NCBI GenBank assembly: GCA_948470475.1
Contig: OX419342.1
Coordinates: 23,435,077-23,499,076, forward strand
Direction of reading: 5' to 3'
Length of the DNA stretch: 64,000 bases
Origin: Galaxea fascicularis
Lineage: Eukaryota; Cnidaria; Anthozoa; Scleractinia; Euphylliidae
The translations under genes and the position numbers were made by a program. This document shows, one piece after another, positions 48,383 to 57,455 of the stretch. Each line of letters opens with the position of its first letter. Within the stretch, counting starts at the first letter, position 1. A model generated the notes under the pieces. It ran no database searches, was not told the DNA's origin, and saw only the letters and a list, made by a program, of their open reading frames with translations.

Positions 48383-51300
48383 CAGAAAAGGGTCAAGAAG
48401 AAAAGCGTAACAGACTAAAACGGCAATACACAAATGCTGTCCGATCTGTATCCAGAAAGAGAACTGAGATAACCCAGCTAATGGTTGATGTTAACAACTT
48501 GCACCTCGTAAAGGACGAAACAGTGATCTTGAAGGATCTTATCGAACAGTGCAGGGAAGCCTTTTCAGCTTACTATGAAGAGTTAACCCAGGAAAAGGAT
48601 AAAGACCATGAACATGCCCATTATAAGGATAAGGTCGAAGATATGATGGCATATTTACACCCATTACACGCTTGGATATCACAGGCTGAGGACCGCTTGA
48701 TTGATCAGTTAGATGGAAGAAGTAGCAAAGGATCTGAACGATCGTCTAAGGCAAGTTCAAGGTTGTCCGCAAGAGACCGAGAGAGAGTCCGTCTAGCAGA
48801 GCTAAAGGCTGAAAGGTCGATGCTTAAGCGGAAACAGGCTCTTCGTGCTGCGGGAGAAGAATTGGAACTTGAAATGGAAATAGCAAAGACCGAAGCAAGG
48901 GAAAAGACATTGAGTGAAATTGATAAGGAACACGAGGCTCCCCCGCCTCCACTTGGCTCAAGTCCACCTTCAGTGGCTGCCTCCTTTACACCTATTGTGT
49001 TAAAGTCTGCAGCAAAATCGTCACCTGACAACGTTACTGTGAGTCACAACCCGCTTGGCTCCTCTGCCACCAAAGAGATGACACCAGCTATGAATACGGA
49101 GGTTAGCAGCTCCCCCAAGAATCCCAAGGCCGCAGATTTCATCCCTGGCTTGTTTGCAGATAGAATTTCATCGACACCGTTGACTGGTAACGGTCTCCGG
49201 GAAACTTCTAAGGAAAGCAGTCATGGAGTCTCTGAAGCTCGATCACCTCAGTTAGCAGAACGTACCTTTCAGAATGTTATCGAGTTACAGCAGAAGCAAA
49301 ATGAGACAATTATTGCAACACACCAACAGTTAACAGCTGCTATGACACTGCCTCAACCAACAATAACTAAGTTCACAGGTGACCCAATCGAGTATAAGAC
49401 CTTTGTTATGGCCTTTGATACACGTATCTGCTCCAAAGCATCTACCGGTTCTGATCTCTTGTATTATCTAAATCAGCATCTTCAAGGTGAACCGGCAGAC
49501 CTTATTCAAGGATGTCTACACATGGACCCTGAAGCAGGTTACACGGAAGCCAGACGACTGCTTCAGAAAGAATACGGTGACCCGTACAAGATTTCCACTG
49601 CTTACCTCAACAAAGTCATCCGCTGGGCTCCCGTTAGATATGATGACAACCAAGGCTTGAAGCGACTGTCAATATTCTTGACAAAGTGTAACATTGCTAT
49701 GAAGAGTATTTCATACATGCGTGTGCTCGACCATGCACCAAACATGCAGTCGGTGGTCTCCAAGCTTCCGGCCAACTTGCAAGCTAAATGGAGAGATCAG
49801 GTGTTAAAGAAGAAGAGAAGGGAGGACGGTGTAACGTGTTTCGCAGACCTTTCCAAATTTGTAGAGTATGCGTCAGAGTCTGCCAATGACCCGGTGTTCG
49901 GCAAAGAGGCCCTTAGCAAGAGTAAGGAAGATGTTAAACCCAAAGAAAAGGAACCGCCCGGTAAAGGAAAAAGGCCACCAAGGAAACCGGGAATTCCATG
50001 GAGACCAAAGGAAAACAGTTTTGTGACGACACCACTTGGAGCCGTCGTGCCTCCGGCTGTATACGGGACCGGGCCTCCAAGTAACTATGGTCGCCCCCCA
50101 TGTCACCTTTGCAACCTTGCTCATGATTTGGATGACTGTGATTTATTCAACAAGAAGACGCCAGAACTTAAGAGAGCCTTCCTGAGAGAAAGGAACATGT
50201 GTTTTGGATGTTACGGAACGAACCACATCTCAAGGAACTGCCCAAACAGACGGAAATGTAAATTCTGTGGACGACTGCATCCCTCAGCCCTTCACATCAG
50301 TGGATTCCAAATTCCACCAAGGGACAATGGTAAACGAGAGAATGACCAGGCAGTGGGCAATGCCTGTACCAACCTTCAATCTACCTCCTGTAGTACCGCT
50401 AGACCTGCAGAATCAGTTGTGCTTCATGCCATCCTACCAGTACGTGTAAAGAAGAAAGGCAGCGACGAGACCGTCACCACTTATGCCTTCTACGACAATG
50501 GCAGCAGTGGTTGCTTTCTGACTGAGAGTCTTAGAGAGAGGATGAGCGTTGATGGCAAAAAGACGCAGTTACAGCTGGGCACTATGCATGGCCAAAGCCT
50601 CATATCTACCACTGTTGTCTCTGACTTGTTGGTGATGGACATGGAAGGCAAGAATCCAGTTGAGTTACCGCAGTCTTACACGAGATTCGAGATACCAGTG
50701 ACCGAACAGCAGATTCCTACCCCTGAAGGAGTCAAACGGTGGGAGCATCTTCGCAGTGTTGCTGAGAAGATACCAGAGTTTATACCGAACTTGGAGATTG
50801 GCCTATTAATCGGCAGTAATTGTCCTGCAGCTATAGAACCTCTAGAGGTTGTACCAAGTGATGTCAAGGGGCCATATGCAATGCGATTGCGCCATGGCTG
50901 GACTCTGTCTGGGCCTTTGTATGTGGAGAACGTTTCAAGTCCTGGCAATGTTACTTGTCACAGAATCACGGTACGGGAAGCGGAATCAGTCAAAGAGGTG
51001 ATATCACCCCAAGCCATACAGCAAATGTTTGAACTAGATTTCAACGATCACAAGTCTAGCCCTGATGAATACGGCTACTCCCAAGAGGACAAGAAGTTCA
51101 TCAGTAGGATAAGGGAAAACGTCCACCTTCGCGACGGCCATTATGTGATACCATTGCCATTCAGAGACCCTCAGGTGACAATGCCAAACAACCGAGTTCA
51201 AGCGCTGAAACGAGCAACTTGGCAGAGAAAGAAGATGTTACGTGACGAGAGCTATCGAGATGACTATGTCAACTTTGTGAATGAAATGATTGCAAAGGGT

Positions 51301-53202
51301 TATGCACGACGAGTGCCAGATGACCGTCTGGAAGCTGGCCCTGGCAAAGTATGGTACCTGCCACACCATGGTATCTACCACCCTAGGAAGCCCCAGAAAA
51401 TACGTGTGGTCTTCGACTGTAGCGCTAGACACGGAAGCACTTCCTTGAACGACCAACTAATGTCAGGCCCTGACCTTACCAACTCTCTGATTGGAGTTCT
51501 TACACGCTTTCGCCAAGAGCCCGTGGCATTCATGGCGGATATCGAGGCGATGTTTCACCAGGTTCAGCTGCCCGATGACCAGTGTGACTTCCTCAGGTTC
51601 CTCTGGTGGCCCGATGGCAATCTGGAGTTGCCCATCCAGGAATATCAAATGACGGTGCACCTCTTCGGAGCGGCTTCATCCCCAAGCTGTTGCAACTTTG
51701 CATTGAAGGAAACTGCTAAGGACATGGAACACGAAAGTGGTCCACTTGCAGCGGATACTATCCGCCGAAATTTCTATGTAGATGATTGCCTTCGTTCAGT
51801 TAAAGACGAGCAGACAGCCATTGAGCTTATCCAAGGTCTATGCCAAGCATGTGAGCATGGAGGCTTCAACCTAACAAAATTTACAAGCAATAGTCGTGCT
51901 GTTCTGGAATCCATCCCAACGGAGAAGCGTTCTAAGGAAGCTAGAGATCTTGATCTGGGTCACGACCGTCTACCTGTTGAACGCGCCCTTGGGGTGCTAT
52001 GGTGCGTGGAATCTGACGTCTTCAAGTTCCGTATAGTTATTGATGATAAGCCGCCAACGAGAAGGGGCATCTTATCTGTTATCTCATCAATTTATGACCC
52101 ACTGGGCTTTGCCGCGCCATTCACACTTCCGGCCAAGAAGATACTTCAGGACCTTTGTCGTGAAGATATCGGATGGGATGACACCATTCCTGATCAGTAC
52201 CAAACTAGATGGGCCAAGTGGCTAAGCGAGCTTCCTCTGCTAGAGCAGTTCAAGGCAAACAGGTGTGTCAAGCCGCCAGAGTTCGGAACCGTGACGTCCC
52301 AGCAAGTACATCTCTTCTCTGATGCAAGTTCCATGGGATATGGAACTGTTGCTTACCTACGGCTGTGTGATGACAGCAATCGCGTTCACTGTACGTTCCT
52401 AATGGGGAAATCACGTCTCGCCCCTATCAAGTCAGTCACAATTCCGCGTCTCGAGCTAACTGCTGCTACCACATCCATCCGAGTTGGAGAAATGTTAAAA
52501 AGAGAGGTGGATGGCGACCCAGAGTTTGTGTACCATACAGATTCCACCACTGTGTTGCGCTATATCGCTAATGAACGACAGCGGTTTCATGTTTTTGTTG
52601 CAAACCGGGTGCAGCTCATCCGCGACCATTCACACCCGAATCAGTGGAAGTATGTAGCCACTAAGGAGAATCCGGCAGACGATGCTTCAAGGGGCCTTAA
52701 TGGACTTGCTCTTTTAGAAGGGCAGCGTTGGTTAGAAGGTCCAGAATTCTTATGGAAACCCGAGAACGAGTGGCTGCAACAACCATCCACGTTGGGCCAA
52801 GTCCCAGATGATGATCCAGAAGTAAGGAAGGTAACGACAAGCAGTGCAGTCAGCATTAATCAGGTGGATAACACCACAAACAAGCTGATCAAAAGCTTTT
52901 CTGATTGGCATCGTTTGCGAAGGGCCGTAGCCGTGTTCCTGCGAGTTAAAGAGACCTTGCGAAAGCGGCGTAACAATCGTTTAAATGTCAAGAATGGAAC
53001 CACAAGTGGCGACAGAAACCTTGCAGACCAGAGATCGCCTGCAACGACCAAGGTAGTCGAGTTTAAGAGTGCCGAAGAGCCACACTCGCCTCTTACTGTA
53101 CAAGATCTAGCGACAGCTGAATTGGCTATTCTGAAGTTTGTTCAGGCTTTAGCCTTTGGCAAGGAAGTCCACGCTCTTAAGGAAGGTGAGAAGAATAAGT
53201 AG
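48379..53202 (+). CDS. BEL-1 gag-protease-RT-RNase H polyprotein (1607 aa)
   Basis: Domains in order: a charged N-terminal region; the DUF1759-type gag core (FTGDPIEYKTFVMAFD, residues about 325-470); cysteine/histidine zinc motifs (CHLCNLAHDLDDC near 574 and CFGCYGTNHISRNC near 607); a retropepsin-like DUF1758 domain with YDNGSSGCFL near 704; RT with FMADIEAMFHQV (about 1050) and FYVDDCL (about 1131); and RNase H with LFSDASS, IPRLELTAA, HTDSTT and DDASRG (about 1311-1438). All catalytic acidic motifs expected of BEL/Pao RT and RNase H are visible. The frame ends at TAG 53200-53202, after which the same frame continues directly into integrase. The start shown is where the frame opens; translation more likely begins in the preceding short ORF. 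Confidence 0.93.
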   Translation: MTEKGQEEKRNRLKRQYTNAVRSVSRKRTEITQLMVDVNNLHLVKDETVILKDLIEQCREAFSAYYEELTQEKDKDHEHAHYKDKVEDMMAYLHPLHAWISQAEDRLIDQLDGRSSKGSERSSKASSRLSARDRERVRLAELKAERSMLKRKQALRAAGEELELEMEIAKTEAREKTLSEIDKEHEAPPPPLGSSPPSVAASFTPIVLKSAAKSSPDNVTVSHNPLGSSATKEMTPAMNTEVSSSPKNPKAADFIPGLFADRISSTPLTGNGLRETSKESSHGVSEARSPQLAERTFQNVIELQQKQNETIIATHQQLTAAMTLPQPTITKFTGDPIEYKTFVMAFDTRICSKASTGSDLLYYLNQHLQGEPADLIQGCLHMDPEAGYTEARRLLQKEYGDPYKISTAYLNKVIRWAPVRYDDNQGLKRLSIFLTKCNIAMKSISYMRVLDHAPNMQSVVSKLPANLQAKWRDQVLKKKRREDGVTCFADLSKFVEYASESANDPVFGKEALSKSKEDVKPKEKEPPGKGKRPPRKPGIPWRPKENSFVTTPLGAVVPPAVYGTGPPSNYGRPPCHLCNLAHDLDDCDLFNKKTPELKRAFLRERNMCFGCYGTNHISRNCPNRRKCKFCGRLHPSALHISGFQIPPRDNGKRENDQAVGNACTNLQSTSCSTARPAESVVLHAILPVRVKKKGSDETVTTYAFYDNGSSGCFLTESLRERMSVDGKKTQLQLGTMHGQSLISTTVVSDLLVMDMEGKNPVELPQSYTRFEIPVTEQQIPTPEGVKRWEHLRSVAEKIPEFIPNLEIGLLIGSNCPAAIEPLEVVPSDVKGPYAMRLRHGWTLSGPLYVENVSSPGNVTCHRITVREAESVKEVISPQAIQQMFELDFNDHKSSPDEYGYSQEDKKFISRIRENVHLRDGHYVIPLPFRDPQVTMPNNRVQALKRATWQRKKMLRDESYRDDYVNFVNEMIAKGYARRVPDDRLEAGPGKVWYLPHHGIYHPRKPQKIRVVFDCSARHGSTSLNDQLMSGPDLTNSLIGVLTRFRQEPVAFMADIEAMFHQVQLPDDQCDFLRFLWWPDGNLELPIQEYQMTVHLFGAASSPSCCNFALKETAKDMEHESGPLAADTIRRNFYVDDCLRSVKDEQTAIELIQGLCQACEHGGFNLTKFTSNSRAVLESIPTEKRSKEARDLDLGHDRLPVERALGVLWCVESDVFKFRIVIDDKPPTRRGILSVISSIYDPLGFAAPFTLPAKKILQDLCREDIGWDDTIPDQYQTRWAKWLSELPLLEQFKANRCVKPPEFGTVTSQQVHLFSDASSMGYGTVAYLRLCDDSNRVHCTFLMGKSRLAPIKSVTIPRLELTAATTSIRVGEMLKREVDGDPEFVYHTDSTTVLRYIANERQRFHVFVANRVQLIRDHSHPNQWKYVATKENPADDASRGLNGLALLEGQRWLEGPEFLWKPENEWLQQPSTLGQVPDDDPEVRKVTTSSAVSINQVDNTTNKLIKSFSDWHRLRRAVAVFLRVKETLRKRRNNRLNVKNGTTSGDRNLADQRSPATTKVVEFKSAEEPHSPLTVQDLATAELAILKFVQALAFGKEVHALKEGEKNK

Positions 53203-54504
53203 CGAGGGCAGAAGAAAGGAGGTATAAAGAATGACAGTCCTGTTCGTCGCCTTGATCCCTTCCTGGACAATGGTGTCCTCAGAGTTGGAGGTCGACTCAG
53301 ACGTGCAGATTTACCATTTGAGACAAAGCACCCAGTCATTTTACCAAAGAAGAGTCATGTTACAACTCTTCTCATCCGTCACGCTCATAAACGGTTGGGC
53401 CACGCTGGACGTAGCCACGTCATTGCAACCCTTCGAGAGAAGTATTGGATCATCAAAGTTAACACAGCAGTGCGCCATGTAACCTCAAAGTGTGTCTTCT
53501 GTCGCCGCAATCATGGCAAGCCAGGCGAGCAAAAGATAGCTGATCTACCCAGGGATCGCATCTCTCCAGCACCACCATTTACATACACGGGCGTCGACTA
53601 CTTTGGCCCCTTCTTAATTAAGGAAGGACGCAGGGAGGTGAAGAGGTATGGTGCCCTCTTCACATGTTTAGTCAGCCGAGCAGTCCATATTGAAGTCGCA
53701 AGTACCCTCGAGTCAAGTTCATTTATTCAAGCACTTCGGCGCTTCATAGCACGACGTGGTCCAGTGAGGGAAATGAGAAGCGACAACGGTTCGAATTTTG
53801 TTGGCGCACACAATGAACTGCTTCAAGCTATACAAGAGATGGATCATGAAGAAATCCGAGCCAAGCTACAGAGAGAGAACATTGATTGGACCTTTAACCC
53901 ACCCGCCGCTAGCCACATGGGCGGCGTGTGGGAGCGTCAGATCAAAACTACAAGGAAGATTCTTGCTGGCCTAATGGATGAGTACGGTCATTGTTTGGAC
54001 GAAGAATCATTCCGCACCCTCATGTGTGAAGTTGAGGCTGTTATCAACTCTAGGCCCTTGACGACAGTGTCTGGAGAACCTGACGATCTTGAACCGCTTA
54101 CTCCCAACCATATCCTGACGACCAAGTCAAATGTGATACTGCCACCCCCAGGGAAGTTCCAGAAGAACGATGTGTACATGCGTCGTCGGTGGCGAAGAGT
54201 GCAATACTTGGCAAATCTATTTTGGACTCGGTGGAAGAAGGAGTACCTCGTTGTGATGCAGGAAAGGCGCAAATGGCAACATCCTCAGCGAAGCCTGGTA
54301 GAAGGGGATGTCGTGATAATCCGAGAAGAGAACGTCCCACGTAATGCCTGGTCGTTGGCCCGCGTTGTGCGAGTAGAGCCGGACGCCCAGGGCCTTATCA
54401 GATCTGTTGTCGTCAAAACACGAGAAACTACGCTTAGAAGACCAATCAACAAGCTTGTCCTAATCCTGCCCAAAGAGGAACAGGAAGGAGATCAGGAGAA
54501 GTAA
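53203..54504 (+). CDS. BEL-1 integrase (same frame, after an amber codon)
   Basis: The same reading frame as gag-pol, open from 53203 after TAG; the first Met is at 53395. The residues before it (DPFLDNGVLRVGGRLRRADL) are the usual BEL/Pao start of integrase, so the domain begins before that Met. Zinc-binding histidines and cysteines lie in HAHKRLGHAG and TSKCVFC. Counting from Met 53395, the DDE residues are D68 (GVDYFGPF), D130 (RSDNGSNF) and E180 (GGVWERQI). The C-terminal domain contains GDVVIIREENVPRNAWSLAR. It ends 29 bp before the 3' LTR. Apart from the amber codon the integrase looks intact. Confidence 0.9.
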   Translation, partial: RGQKKGGIKNDSPVRRLDPFLDNGVLRVGGRLRRADLPFETKHPVILPKKSHVTTLLIRHAHKRLGHAGRSHVIATLREKYWIIKVNTAVRHVTSKCVFCRRNHGKPGEQKIADLPRDRISPAPPFTYTGVDYFGPFLIKEGRREVKRYGALFTCLVSRAVHIEVASTLESSSFIQALRRFIARRGPVREMRSDNGSNFVGAHNELLQAIQEMDHEEIRAKLQRENIDWTFNPPAASHMGGVWERQIKTTRKILAGLMDEYGHCLDEESFRTLMCEVEAVINSRPLTTVSGEPDDLEPLTPNHILTTKSNVILPPPGKFQKNDVYMRRRWRRVQYLANLFWTRWKKEYLVVMQERRKWQHPQRSLVEGDVVIIREENVPRNAWSLARVVRVEPDAQGLIRSVVVKTRETTLRRPINKLVLILPKEEQEGDQEK

Positions 54505-54514
54505 ACGCCCCCCG

Positions 54515-54533
54515 GACGTTTAGGGGCCGGGAA
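54515..54533 (+). promoter_or_regulatory. polypurine tract of BEL-1
   Basis: TTTAGGGGCCGGGAA directly precedes the TG of the 3' LTR. Confidence 0.65.
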
Positions 54534-55096
54534 TGTCACGGCAGCATTGCGCGTGACACTGCGTGACATGACAGAAACTTACGTTGCGGTGGCCTGGGAC
54601 CGAGCGGTCCCGGATGACCACGCTAGTTGTACGTTTTCGGAACGCTTTTCGCTGTGTTAGTTTTTTGAGTTGAACGTTCTACGGTTAAAAGGAATCAAGG
54701 AACGGATTAAGGACTAAGGTTTATGTCGATAACGGAACAAGGACACAGATGTAAGTTTCAGAATTACTGCTTTACCTTATTGTATTGTAATTTCGTATCG
54801 CCCCGAGCTCGTCTTTGTAATGCTAGTTTTCTGTTTCTTCCTTTAGTTTTCTTTACCGCATCGCATCGCATCGCATCGCATCGCATCGCATCAGTTAAGC
54901 TTATATTGCACTATCACGTTCACATCGCATTATCGTATCACCGAATCAAGACATTGTTCACAAGGAATCGTTTGCAAGGAAAATCAATAGCAGCGATGGA
55001 CAGCGTGTACATGAATTTCTGTGGATTAAACTAAAGTTGTGTTTACATTGTACGCCTCATCGATTTGTAAGGTCCTGAGGCAGTTCTGCCGCCTCA
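54534..55096 (+). repeat. 3' LTR of BEL-1
   Basis: 563 bp, the same sequence as the 5' LTR apart from one substitution and six rather than sixteen CATCG units (54859-54888). Confidence 0.93.
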
Positions 55097-56730
55097 GTGC
55101 CATCAACCGTTTTAGATATTTAACTTTTTGACTGAAGGTCTTACAGACGGCTGTGATCTGAGGCTGCCATAATAGTTTAGAATCGATGACTAACCCTAGG
55201 CAAATACTTGTGTTAACACAACTTAAGATCTTATTACCAAGTAAAACAGGTTTCAGAGGGCCAATGAGGCTATTTCTGTTGATTGCCATGACTTCTGATT
55301 TCCCACTATGAATAGTTAACTTATTGTTTGTACACCAGTTGTGTACGTCCCCCAGTATGCGGTTTAGACCGTTGCACGCTGCACCAACTGAGGAGCCTAT
55401 GTAAAAGAGTGTTGTATCATCTACATACATATCTATTTCCCTTTCCTTAATCTGATCTGGCAAGTGATTTACATAGAAAGAGAATAGGCTTGGGCCCAGG
55501 AGGGATCCCTGTGGGATCCCAGAGTTCACAGCATTAAGTTCCGATTTACATCCATTAACAATGGCAAATTCTTTGCGGTCTTTAAGGCAGTCTCTTATCA
55601 ACTCAAGGGCGGGGCCACTTATGCCCAGGGCTTGAAGCTTTAGATCGATTATTGAGTGCGCGACACAATCAAATGCTTTTTTAAAATCAATAAACACGAC
55701 ACCCACTACATTTCTATTATCGAGCGCAATTTTCCACTTCTCTGTCAGGTATGTCAGTAGTCCTTCAGTGGATTTTCCTTTGACAAACCCCCATTGATTT
55801 TCATTGCAGGGGCCACATTCGTTGGTAAAGCTATCAATGTTTCGGCATACAGTTGCCTCCAATATTTTGCTTGGGATGCTTAGCATTTGAGGTGGTCTAT
55901 AGTTGCTTCTATCTGTAGAGTCGCCTTTCTCAAAAGCAGTGAACATTCGTGATGTCTTCCACGAGGAAGGTATCCTTGACTGTTCAAGGCTACATTTAAG
56001 TAATGGTAGGATGCCTCTGATAATGGATGATTCTCCACATAATTTGAGGTCTCTAAGAGAGACTCGGCCACGACCTGTTGCCTTCCTTGGGTTGATAGTT
56101 GATATATCCTTGAGGATCATGGAGTAGTGCAGGGTAAAGCATGTGGGAGAAATCCTATAAATGTGATGCATCTCTGAGTGATTCTCTGTTGGTTGAAGGT
56201 TGGACATTAGGTTTTCTCCAATGGTTGAAAAGTAATCATTCATAACAGTGGCTTTCACACTCTCCATTAAGACAGTGTTACCTTGATCATCTCTGATATG
56301 GCCAGTGGTATCTTGTTTACATTCCTGTCTCTTAACTTTCCAAAGTTCTAAAAGTCCCTGCTGTTTTTGGTTTTACCAAATTCATTCTTCCAATACTGGG
56401 CGTCTGCTGTTCTTAGCTGGCGGGTCACCTTGTTTGTTGTCTTCCTGTACTCCCTCCATAAGTCGCCACTCTACGTTCTTTTAGCTTGTTGCAATGATTT
56501 ATATCGCTTATATATGCATTTTCTGATAGCTGTGGTGATCCAAGACAAGGAGTTTGATCTGATTTTAACTTTTCTCCCAGGTATGTGCGCCTTTATACAG
56601 TGCATTAAAGGTGTACTCAAGGTCATCGATGTTATCAAAGATATTCATGATAGACCATGGGGCATTTTCCATATCTTGCTGAAGTGCTTTTAAGAATGTA
56701 TGTCAGAGAAAAACAGGCGGATTTGAAAAA
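55097..56730 (-). pseudogene. LINE-1 linker and reverse transcriptase
   Basis: The intact-looking RT part lies in a 413-codon frame (55026-56267) whose last codons read into the BEL-1 LTR. Motifs: NPRKATGRGRVSLRDLK, FIDFKKAFDCV (first catalytic Asp), SGIPQGSLLGP, and MYVDDTTLFY (catalytic Asp pair), all present. Upstream, 56270-56730 carries the linker in several frames (ENAPWSIMNIFDNIDDLEY, VKIRSNSLSWITTAIRK). The protein is cut after KYLKRLMA by BEL-1 and continues at 47475. RT catalytic residues survive, but the gene is interrupted on both sides. Confidence 0.88.
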
Positions 56731-56733
56731 TGT

Positions 56734-57455
56734 CGGAAGAAGGGGGTCGGCTGATCTCCACCATATTTATGTTGCATGAAGGTCTTAGCCAACTTATAAC
56801 CATGGTCACATTTTTTTGTCTATTGTCTTTATTGTTTCAGAGAACAGACCACCCCCCCCCCAAAATATGCCCAGTGGCGTGACAAAAGTTGTGATTTTAG
56901 GTCAACTTTAGCAATGTGTATCTCTGAGGTTATTCAAATAACAGACTTGATTTCACATCAACATCACAGTTGTCCTTTGATAATTCAAATGCATACAAGG
57001 ACAAATGTTTGCTATACATTGCTTAAGTTCTACATGCAAACTTAGAAGGCATACTTCGTGTCATTTTAAAAACTGGTAAAACTGGGCATTTTCAAATTCT
57101 TGTTTCTCGAGGGTCCGGGAAGACACAAATATTCTACTTATCGCTAGTTACTCACCACACATAGGTCAATGTTTTAAGCCAGTGTTAAAATTGGTCCAGC
57201 GAATTTAAATTTTTCGACGGTTCCCTTTTTTACCGCTTTGTGGATTGTCATTTTCTAAGGCAATTTCGATACAACTGTGACTTCAGTGCTGCTGGCAATC
57301 TCATTATCCGGATTTCGCCGAGGTGACTCCCCCAGCGGATAAAAACAACCAATAACGACGGTTTCTTGTGGTGTTACTCATGTTTTCGATGTAAGTTATA
57401 TCCATTTTACGCGAGTTTCAAGGACACATTTTGCTGGAGATTGCGTGACAGCGGT
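56734..57455 (+). repeat. left TIR of the foldback element
   Basis: Pairs with 60235-60960 in inverse orientation. Shared landmarks include GATCTCCACCATATTTATGT, GCCCAGTGGCGTGACAAAAG on this side versus GCCACTGGGCG on the other, and ATTGGTCCAG. Confidence 0.85.

Larger units (their letters stand above)
47476..55096 (+). mobile_element. BEL/Pao LTR retrotransposon BEL-1, young
   Basis: A 7621-bp element with LTRs of 613 and 563 bp (TGTCACGG...GCCGCCTCA), gag-pol on the plus strand, and an imperfect 5-bp target duplication. The LTRs differ by one substitution that I can see (GAGCTCGCC versus GAGCTCGTC) plus exactly ten CATCG units (50 bp), so it inserted very recently. It sits inside the RT of LINE-1 in the opposite orientation. 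Coding damage is limited to a frame change at the gag start and one in-frame amber codon before integrase. Confidence 0.95.
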
